Origin: Pseudomonas poae | Lineage (GTDB): Bacteria; Pseudomonadota; Gammaproteobacteria; Pseudomonadales; Pseudomonadaceae | Reading direction: 5' to 3' | DNA: 64,000 nucleotides | NCBI RefSeq assembly: GCF_001439785.1 | Contig: NZ_JYLI01000003.1 | Coordinates: forward strand, 62,001 to 126,000 | Shown here: in pieces, positions 58,384-64,000 of the stretch | How positions within the stretch are numbered: the first letter of the stretch is position 1 | Layout of the letters: the number at the start of each line of letters is the position of its first letter | Translations under genes and position numbers: made by a program | The notes under the pieces: generated by a model | Database searches by the model: none | What the model saw: the letters and a program-made list of their open reading frames with translations, nothing else | Told to the model about the DNA's origin: nothing

Positions 58384-58532
58384 GGCGGCTTGCGTCCCTA
58401 TGACGGCCGCTGTCTTGGGCGGGGCCGTCCTGTTATGATGAGCGCCCCGTTGAAAGCCTCGGGGCAAAAGACGCCGTATTTAACCACAAGCGCGCAGCCG
58501 AAACCAAAGGCTGTGCCACGCCTAGTCTGAGC

Positions 58533-59495
58533 ATGTCCGATAAAATTGAACTTCGCGCAGAGGTGCCGTCCGAATTGGGCGGCCAACGCCTCGATCAAGT
58601 CGCCGCACAATTATTCGCTGAGCACTCGCGCTCGCGCCTTTCCGCCTGGATCAAAGACGGCCGCCTGACTGTGGATGGAGCGGTTATCCGCCCGCGAGAC
58701 ATAGTCCATGGTGGTGCGATTCTTGAGCTGACTGCCGAGCAGGAAGCCCAGGGAGAATGGGTCGCCCAGGACATCGAGCTGGATATTGTCTATGAAGATG
58801 ACGACATCCTGGTCATCAACAAACCCGCAGGCCTGGTGGTTCACCCGGCTGCCGGGCACGCTGATGGCACCTTGCTCAATGCCCTGCTGCACCATGTGCC
58901 GGACATCGTCAACGTCCCGCGCTGCGGCATCGTGCACCGCCTGGACAAGGACACTACCGGCCTGATGGTGGTGGCCAAGACCATCCAGGCGCAGACGCAG
59001 CTTGTTACTCAATTGCAGAGCCGCAGTGTCAGCCGGATCTACGAATGCATCGTGATCGGCGTGGTGGTGGCGGGTGGCAAGATCAACGCGCCCATCGGTC
59101 GCCATGGTCAGCAACGCCAGCGCATGGCGGTGATGGAGGGCGGCAAGCAGGCCGTCAGCCACTACCGCGTGCTGGAGCGTTTCCGCTCCCACACCCATGT
59201 GCGGGTGAAGCTGGAAACCGGGCGTACCCACCAGATTCGCGTGCACATGGCCCACATCAACTTCCCGTTGGTCGGTGATCCGGCCTATGGCGGTCGCTTC
59301 CGTATCCCTCCTGCGGCGAGTCAGACCATGGTCGAATCGCTGAAAACCTTTCCGCGCCAGGCATTGCATGCGCGCTTCCTGGAGCTTGATCATCCGACGA
59401 GCGGTAAGCGGATGAGCTGGGAATCGCCACTTCCAGACGATCTGGTCTGGTTGTTGTCGCTGCTCAAGCAGGATCGCGAGGCGTTTGTCGGATGA
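58533..59495 (+). CDS. rluD: 23S rRNA pseudouridine synthase RluD
   Basis: 320 residues. The N-terminal S4 RNA-binding domain ('QRLDQVAAQLFAEHSRSRLSAWI') is followed by the catalytic domain with Asp in 'GIVHRLDKDTTGLMVVAK'. It makes pseudouridines in helix 69 of 23S rRNA. It overlaps pgeF by 4 bp. Confidence 0.97.
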   Translation: MSDKIELRAEVPSELGGQRLDQVAAQLFAEHSRSRLSAWIKDGRLTVDGAVIRPRDIVHGGAILELTAEQEAQGEWVAQDIELDIVYEDDDILVINKPAGLVVHPAAGHADGTLLNALLHHVPDIVNVPRCGIVHRLDKDTTGLMVVAKTIQAQTQLVTQLQSRSVSRIYECIVIGVVVAGGKINAPIGRHGQQRQRMAVMEGGKQAVSHYRVLERFRSHTHVRVKLETGRTHQIRVHMAHINFPLVGDPAYGGRFRIPPAASQTMVESLKTFPRQALHARFLELDHPTSGKRMSWESPLPDDLVWLLSLLKQDREAFVG

Positions 59496-60217
59496 GTGAC
59501 TGGCTGATTCCTGAATGGCCTGCGCCGTCTCAGGTTAAAGCCTGCGTTACCACCCGGACGGGCGGCGTCAGTCTGGCGCCGTTCGACAGCCTCAATCTGG
59601 GCGATCATGTCGACGACGATCTTGACGCCGTGCTGGAAAATCGCCGCCGCCTTACCCATGCCTTTGCTATCGAGCCGGCCTGGTTGCGCCAGGTCCATGG
59701 GGTCAATGTGGTCAAGGCAGACCCGGGCCGCATTGTCGAAGCGGATGGCAGTTGGACCAGTACGCCGGGTATCGCCTGCACGGCCATGACCGCCGACTGC
59801 TTGCCGGCATTGTTCTGTAATCGCGCGGGCACCCGTGTTGCGGCGGCCCATGCTGGCTGGCGTGGCCTGGCGGCTGGGGTACTGGAAGCTGCGGTCGAAA
59901 GCCTGGCTGCCGAACCTGACGACGTATTGGTCTGGCTCGGTCCGGCAATCGGCCCGCAAGCCTTTGAAGTCGGTCCGGAAGTGCGTGAAGCCTTCATGCA
60001 GCAACTGCCTGTCACCGAACGAGCCTTTGTACCCAGTCGCAATTCCGGCAAGTTCATGGCCGACATCTACCAGCTGGCCCGCCTGCGCCTCGCTGCGCGT
60101 GGCGTAACAGCGGTCTACGGTGGCGGTTTCTGCACGGTGACCGACCCGCGTTTCTTCTCTTACCGCCGCAGCCCTCGCACCGGTCGGTTCGCCTCCCTTA
60201 TCTGGCTTGAACGCTAG
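59492..60217 (+). CDS. pgeF: Polyphenol-oxidase family protein PgeF (YfiH)
   Basis: 241 residues of the YfiH/DUF152 family, with 'MTADCLPALFC' and 'VAAAHAGWRGLAAGVLE' metal-binding His/Cys blocks and C-terminal 'GGFCTVTDPRFFSYRR'. In E. coli it acts as a peptidoglycan editing factor, preventing L-Ser misincorporation. Rather than a real laccase this is the more likely role. The rluD-pgeF-clpB row matches E. coli. Confidence 0.93.
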   Translation: MSDWLIPEWPAPSQVKACVTTRTGGVSLAPFDSLNLGDHVDDDLDAVLENRRRLTHAFAIEPAWLRQVHGVNVVKADPGRIVEADGSWTSTPGIACTAMTADCLPALFCNRAGTRVAAAHAGWRGLAAGVLEAAVESLAAEPDDVLVWLGPAIGPQAFEVGPEVREAFMQQLPVTERAFVPSRNSGKFMADIYQLARLRLAARGVTAVYGGGFCTVTDPRFFSYRRSPRTGRFASLIWLER

Positions 60218-60247
60218 ACTCTCCTGATCCACGTCAGGTGTTACCTG

Positions 60248-60276
60248 CTTGAATCTTCCAGAATCCACCCCATCTA
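60248..60276 (+). promoter_or_regulatory. Heat-shock (sigma32-type) promoter of clpB
   Basis: CTTGAA (60248-60253), then a 14-bp spacer, then CCCCATCTA (60268-60276), near-perfect to the RpoH consensus CTTGAAA-N11-16-CCCCATNTA. It is 72 bp upstream of the clpB start. Confidence 0.85.
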
Positions 60277-60348
60277 TAAGGGCATCTGGCAGGTTTCTTC
60301 ATTCAGGATGTGTTTACAGCTCCGGCCTGCTCAAAAGGAAGGTGACTA

Positions 60349-62913
60349 ATGCGTATTGATCGTTTAACCAGCAAATTACAGTTGGCCTTGTCGGACTCCC
60401 AATCCCTGGCGGTCGGCCTCGACCATCCGGCAATCGAGCCTGCACATTTGATGCAGGCGCTCCTGGAGCAACAAGGGGGTTCCATCAAGCCCTTGTTGAT
60501 GCAGGTAGGCTTTGACGTCAATAGCCTGCGCAAGGAGTTGAGCAAAGAGCTCGACCAACTGCCGAAAATCCAGAATCCCACTGGCGACGTGAATATGTCC
60601 CAGGACCTGGCGCGCCTGCTCAATCAGGCTGATCGCCTGGCCCAGCAGAAAGGCGACCAGTTCATCTCCAGCGAGCTGGTGCTGCTCGCCGCCATGGACG
60701 AGAACAGCAAGCTCGGCAAGTTGTTGCTGGGCCAGGGCGTGAGCAAGAAAGCGCTGGAAAACGCCATCAACAACCTGCGTGGCGGCGATGCGGTCAACGA
60801 CCCCAATCATGAGGAGTCGCGTCAGGCTCTGGACAAATACACCGTCGACCTCACCAAGCGCGCCGAAGAGGGCAAGCTCGACCCGGTGATCGGCCGTGAC
60901 GATGAGATCCGTCGCACCATTCAGGTGTTGCAACGCCGCACCAAGAACAACCCGGTGCTGATCGGTGAGCCTGGCGTGGGTAAAACCGCGATTGCCGAAG
61001 GTCTGGCCCAGCGCATCATCAATGGTGAGGTGCCAGACGGTCTCAAGGGCAAGCGGCTGTTGTCGCTGGACATGGGTTCGCTGATTGCCGGCGCCAAGTT
61101 CCGCGGTGAGTTCGAGGAACGCCTGAAATCCCTGCTCAATGAACTGTCGAAGCAGGAAGGGCAGATCATTCTGTTTATCGATGAGCTGCACACCATGGTC
61201 GGCGCCGGCAAAGGCGAAGGCTCCATGGACGCCGGCAACATGCTCAAGCCGGCGTTGGCGCGCGGTGAGTTGCACTGCGTCGGGGCCACCACGCTCAACG
61301 AATACCGCCAGTACATTGAAAAGGACGCGGCCCTTGAGCGGCGCTTCCAGAAAGTGCTGGTAGAGGAACCGAGCGAAGAGGACACCATCGCGATCCTGCG
61401 TGGACTTAAAGAGCGTTACGAGGTGCACCACAAGGTGGCGATCACCGATGGCGCGATCATTGCGGCGGCCAAGTTGAGCCATCGTTATATCACCGACCGG
61501 CAGTTGCCGGACAAGGCCATCGACCTGATCGACGAAGCGGCCAGCCGCATTCGCATGGAGATCGACTCCAAGCCGGAAGTGCTCGACCGTCTGGACCGGC
61601 GCCTGATTCAACTGAAAGTCGAATCCCAGGCCCTGAAGAAAGAGGAAGACGACGCGGCGAAGAAACGCCTGGAAAAACTCCAGGAAGAAATCCAGCGCCT
61701 GGAGCGCGAGTATTCGGACCTCGAGGAAATCTGGACCTCGGAAAAAGCCGAGGTGCAGGGCTCTGCGCAGATCCAGCAAAAGATCGAACAATCCCGCCAG
61801 GAACTGGAAGCCGCGCGCCGCAAAGGCGACCTTAACCGCATGGCCGAGTTGCAGTATGGGGTGATCCCGGACCTGGAGCGCAGCCTGCAGATGGTCGACC
61901 AACATGGCAAGGCCGAGAACCAGTTGCTGCGCAGCAAGGTGACCGAGGAAGAAATCGCCGAAGTCGTCTCGAAGTGGACCGGTATCCCGGTATCGAAAAT
62001 GCTCGAAGGCGAGCGCGACAAGTTGCTGAAGATGGAGTCCCTGCTGCACCAGCGCGTCATTGGCCAGGACGAGGCGGTGGTGGCGGTCTCCAACGCGGTG
62101 CGGCGTTCGCGCGCGGGGTTGTCCGATCCTAATCGTCCGAGCGGCTCGTTCATGTTCCTGGGCCCCACCGGTGTGGGGAAGACCGAGCTGTGCAAGGCAC
62201 TGGCGGAGTTCCTGTTCGATACCGAAGAGGCCATGGTGCGCATCGACATGTCCGAGTTCATGGAGAAGCATTCGGTGGCGCGCCTGATCGGCGCACCGCC
62301 AGGCTACGTGGGCTATGAGGAGGGTGGTTACCTGACCGAAGCCGTGCGGCGCAAGCCTTACTCGGTGATCCTGCTGGATGAGGTGGAGAAGGCGCACCCG
62401 GATGTGTTCAACATCCTGCTGCAGGTGCTCGAAGACGGCCGCCTGACCGACAGTCACGGGCGTACCGTGGACTTTCGCAACACGGTGATCGTGATGACCT
62501 CCAACCTGGGCTCGGCGCAGATCCAGGAATTGGTGGGTGATCGCGAAGCCCAGCGTGCGGCGGTCATGGATGCTCTGACCACGCACTTCCGCCCGGAATT
62601 TATCAACCGGGTCGATGAAGTGGTGATCTTCGAGCCATTGGCGCGGGATCAGATCGCCGGCATTACCGAGATCCAGTTGGGTCGCCTGCGTGGGCGTCTG
62701 GCCGAGCGTGAACTGTCGCTGCAACTGAGCCGAGAGGCGTTGGACAAGCTGATCGCGGTCGGTTACGACCCGGTGTATGGTGCGCGGCCGCTCAAACGTG
62801 CCATCCAGCGCTGGATCGAGAACCCGCTGGCGCAGTTGATCCTGTCGGGCAGCTTCATGCCCGGCACCAGCGTCGAGGCAACGGTGGAGAACGACGAAAT
62901 CGTTTTCCATTAA
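60349..62913 (+). CDS. clpB: ATP-dependent chaperone/disaggregase ClpB
   Basis: 854 residues: N-terminal ClpN domain (to about 145), NBD1 with Walker A GEPGVGKT (about 206-213), the long middle coiled-coil (about 405-525, Glu/Arg/Lys rich), NBD2 with GPTGVGKT (about 605-612), and a C-terminal domain. It lacks an IGF loop for ClpP, so it disaggregates together with DnaK. It has its own heat-shock promoter. Confidence 0.98.
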   Translation: MRIDRLTSKLQLALSDSQSLAVGLDHPAIEPAHLMQALLEQQGGSIKPLLMQVGFDVNSLRKELSKELDQLPKIQNPTGDVNMSQDLARLLNQADRLAQQKGDQFISSELVLLAAMDENSKLGKLLLGQGVSKKALENAINNLRGGDAVNDPNHEESRQALDKYTVDLTKRAEEGKLDPVIGRDDEIRRTIQVLQRRTKNNPVLIGEPGVGKTAIAEGLAQRIINGEVPDGLKGKRLLSLDMGSLIAGAKFRGEFEERLKSLLNELSKQEGQIILFIDELHTMVGAGKGEGSMDAGNMLKPALARGELHCVGATTLNEYRQYIEKDAALERRFQKVLVEEPSEEDTIAILRGLKERYEVHHKVAITDGAIIAAAKLSHRYITDRQLPDKAIDLIDEAASRIRMEIDSKPEVLDRLDRRLIQLKVESQALKKEEDDAAKKRLEKLQEEIQRLEREYSDLEEIWTSEKAEVQGSAQIQQKIEQSRQELEAARRKGDLNRMAELQYGVIPDLERSLQMVDQHGKAENQLLRSKVTEEEIAEVVSKWTGIPVSKMLEGERDKLLKMESLLHQRVIGQDEAVVAVSNAVRRSRAGLSDPNRPSGSFMFLGPTGVGKTELCKALAEFLFDTEEAMVRIDMSEFMEKHSVARLIGAPPGYVGYEEGGYLTEAVRRKPYSVILLDEVEKAHPDVFNILLQVLEDGRLTDSHGRTVDFRNTVIVMTSNLGSAQIQELVGDREAQRAAVMDALTTHFRPEFINRVDEVVIFEPLARDQIAGITEIQLGRLRGRLAERELSLQLSREALDKLIAVGYDPVYGARPLKRAIQRWIENPLAQLILSGSFMPGTSVEATVENDEIVFH

Positions 62914-62937
62914 GGCCGGCCCGTACGCAAATAAAGA

Positions 62938-62968
62938 AAGGCTCCGCATTGCGGGGCCTTTTTTTTCG
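62938..62968 (+). terminator. Intrinsic terminator of clpB
   Basis: AAGGCTCCGC / GCGGGGCCTT stem (one G-T wobble) with loop ATT and a run of T, 25 bp after the clpB stop. Confidence 0.88.
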
Positions 62969-63100
62969 ATAGGGCGTTGAACTGTAAGGCAAAGGCTTGT
63001 AAAGTGCGCCCCGCAGCAATGTCAGCCCACGGGTTTCTTCCCCCCAGGAAGAAATCAGAAAGAAGCGCAAATCCTTGTCTTGAAAGCAATTTAAAGGGTT

Positions 63101-63128
63101 GACAGAGGTTTTTAAGATTGTAGAATAG
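63101..63128 (+). promoter_or_regulatory. Sigma70 promoter of the tRNA operon
   Basis: TTGACA (63101-63106), 16-bp spacer, TAGAAT (63123-63128), then a GC-rich discriminator (GCGCGCC), the usual layout of growth-rate and stringent-response controlled stable RNA promoters. The first tRNA starts 81 bp later. The 62969-63100 stretch before it shows no gene. Confidence 0.8.
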
Positions 63129-63209
63129 CGCGCCTCAGAGGCACTAACGTAGCGATACGGGCAGGGCTGAAGAGGAAGTTACATCGCAGTAAAATTTGAA
63201 ATATGCAGT

Positions 63210-63285
63210 TCCGTGATAGCTCAGTCGGTAGAGCAAATGACTGTTAATCATTGGGTCCCAGGTTCGAGTCCTGGTCACGGAGCCA
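63210..63285 (+). tRNA. tRNA-Asn (GTT anticodon)
   Basis: 76 nt with encoded CCA. Acceptor TCCGTGA / TCACGGA; anticodon loop CTGTTAA with GTT; T-loop GGTTCGAGTCC. First of the Asn-Pro-Lys trio. Confidence 0.97.
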
Positions 63286-63294
63286 ATTTCAAAC

Positions 63295-63371
63295 CGGGGT
63301 ATAGCGCAGTCCGGTAGCGCGCCTGCTTTGGGAGCAGGATGTCGGGAGTTCGAATCCCCCTACCCCGACCA
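63295..63371 (+). tRNA. tRNA-Pro (TGG anticodon), copy 1
   Basis: 77 nt with encoded CCA. Acceptor CGGGGTA / TACCCCG; anticodon arm CCTGC-TTTGGGA-GCAGG with TGG. The T-stem reads GGGAG / CCCCC and so contains an A-C mismatch at 52-62. Copy 2 at 63547 differs only at the outer T-stem pair. Confidence 0.96.
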
Positions 63372-63376
63372 TATTT

Positions 63377-63452
63377 GGGTCGTTAGCTCAGTTGGTAGAG
63401 CAGTTGGCTTTTAACCAATTGGTCGTAGGTTCGAATCCCACACGACCCACCA
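63377..63452 (+). tRNA. tRNA-Lys (TTT anticodon)
   Basis: 76 nt with encoded CCA. Acceptor GGGTCGT / ACGACCC; anticodon loop CTTTTAA with TTT; T-loop GGTTCGAATCC. Followed 65 bp later by the terminator. Confidence 0.97.
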
Positions 63453-63516
63453 TTTTTGAGACCAGTTAACGCTGGAATCGAATCTTAAGATCAGAGGCCA
63501 AAAGCGCTGATCGAAG

Positions 63517-63544
63517 AAGGCGACTGAAAGGTCGCCTTTTTTTT
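63517..63544 (+). terminator. Intrinsic terminator after the Asn-Pro-Lys tRNAs
   Basis: AAGGCGAC / GTCGCCTT stem, 6-nt loop, T8 tract. The second tRNA-Pro begins only 3 bp after the T tract, so its expression must rely on read-through or a promoter overlapping the terminator. Confidence 0.85.
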
Positions 63545-63546
63545 AC

Positions 63547-63623
63547 CGGGGTATAGCGCAGTCCGGTAGCGCGCCTGCTTTGGGAGCAGGATGTCAGGAG
63601 TTCGAATCCCCTTACCCCGACCA
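63547..63623 (+). tRNA. tRNA-Pro (TGG anticodon), copy 2
   Basis: 77 nt, identical to copy 1 except at positions 63596 (A for G) and 63612 (T for C), the paired bases 49-65 of the T-stem, so pairing is kept. The A-C mismatch at 52-62 is shared. It lies between two terminators. Confidence 0.95.
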
Positions 63624-63631
63624 TATTAAAA

Positions 63632-63664
63632 GTCCTCGTATCGAAAGATACGGGGATTTTTTTT
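63632..63664 (+). terminator. Intrinsic terminator after tRNA-Pro copy 2
   Basis: TCCTCGTATC / GATACGGGGA stem (wobble pairs), GAAA tetraloop and a run of eight T. Confidence 0.9.
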
Positions 63665-63698
63665 GTGCGCGCGAATCCTGAGCTCGCTGCAAAGCACA

Positions 63699-63787
63699 TG
63701 TGGGAGCGGGCTTGCCCGCGAATGCGGTGGTTCAGTCACAGCTGTACTGACTGACACAGCGCATACGCGAGCAAGCCCGCTTCTGCA
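63699..63787. repeat. Paired REP repeat between tRNA-Pro and ndh
   Basis: TGTGGGAGCGGGCTTGCCCGCGAA / GCGAGCAAGCCCGCTTCTGCA inverted pair around a core GTCACAGCTGTACTGACTGACACAG. Right arm is degenerate at its outer end. It is the GCGGGC variant, like the pair at 44739. Confidence 0.87.
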
Positions 63788-63813
63788 CTCAGGTCTCCTT
63801 CAAGACCTGGTTA

Positions 63814-64000
63814 TTAATGCAATTTAAGACGCGGCTCCGTACCCCGCCCGATCTTGCTGCCCAACATCAACATCGCCGTACGAAAGAACCCATACAGCGC
63901 CACCTGGTGCATGCGGTACAGCGACACATAGAACATGCGCGCCAGCCAGCCTTCCAGCATCACGCTGCCGGTCAGGTTGCCCATCAAGTTGCCCACCGCC
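63814..64000 (-). CDS. ndh: Type II NADH dehydrogenase, C-terminal part (5'-partial)
   Basis: About 61 visible residues, all C-terminal: '[29 protein letters not shown]' forms the membrane-binding amphipathic helices of NDH-2, and the end '[12 protein letters not shown]' is characteristic. The frame is open to the right edge, so most of the gene lies outside. It oxidises NADH to quinone without proton pumping. Confidence 0.85.
   Translation of the reverse strand, partial: AVGNLMGNLTGSVMLEGWLARMFYVSLYRMHQVALYGFFRTAMLMLGSKIGRGTEPRLKLH

Noticed and set aside
60376..62949. An 857-codon open frame opposite clpB
   Set aside because: Antisense shadow of clpB in a GC-biased gene; no start signal and His/Gln/Arg-rich nonsense-like composition.
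63490..63700. A minus-strand frame across the second tRNA-Pro and terminators
   Set aside because: It covers tRNA and terminator sequence and contains no coding character.

Overview
The window looks like a chromosome segment of a Pseudomonas of the fluorescens group. The basis is protein-level recognition (AlgW, a CysNC fusion, an Rsp/Hrp type III locus, the murJ-ribF-ileS-lspA-fkpB-ispH row) together with a family of paired palindromic REP repeats typical of fluorescent pseudomonads. All of this is by recognition; no search was run. The window opens inside sctT and closes inside the 3' part of ndh.

Layout. 1-8500 is one end of an Hrp1/Rsp-type type III secretion locus: the end of the sctT-sctU operon faces a long minus-strand run made of rspA (pilin), rspB, sctJ, rspD, sctL, rspF, a probably broken rspG, sctC and rspT, preceded by the enhancer-binding regulator rspR. 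Two hrp boxes (GGAAC-type, 16-bp spacer, CCACNNA) mark HrpL/RspL-type promoters in front of rspA and rspF. 8700-21200 is housekeeping: ychF, pth, rplY, prs, tRNA-Gln, ispE, lolB and a TPR lipoprotein on the minus strand, then hemA-prfA-prmC-moeB-murI and pagL on the plus strand.

21275-31360 is the most distinctive part. A nine-gene minus-strand operon with gaps or overlaps of only a few bases (DUF523/DUF1722 fusion, MerR regulator, photolyase, NTF2-like, SDR, FAD oxidoreductase, DUF1365, cyclopropane-fatty-acid-synthase-like methyltransferase, DUF2878) starts from a region carrying two TGTACA pairs, each with an 18-bp repeat distance. A TIGR02450 protein and a renalase-like flavoprotein lie just upstream, behind another TGTACA site. 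By gene content this resembles photo-oxidative/light-response lipid-modification clusters of other bacteria. The MerR protein is LitR/CarH-like in architecture, but I do not find the cobalamin-binding motif.

31500-52970 holds a TIGR01777 epimerase, hemH, a TonB receptor, algW, a NIF3-like protein, cysD-cysNC, an acyltransferase, pta, slyD, rpsT, and the murJ-ribF-ileS-lspA-fkpB-ispH row. 52923-55838 carries minor type IV pilin genes (fimT divergent from pilV-pilW-pilX-pilE, without pilY1). The end holds thiO, a small PP0621-type protein, bamD, rluD, pgeF, a heat-shock-type clpB, four tRNA genes (Asn, Pro, Lys, Pro) and the C-terminus of ndh. Intergenic REP pairs and strong intrinsic terminators separate many units.
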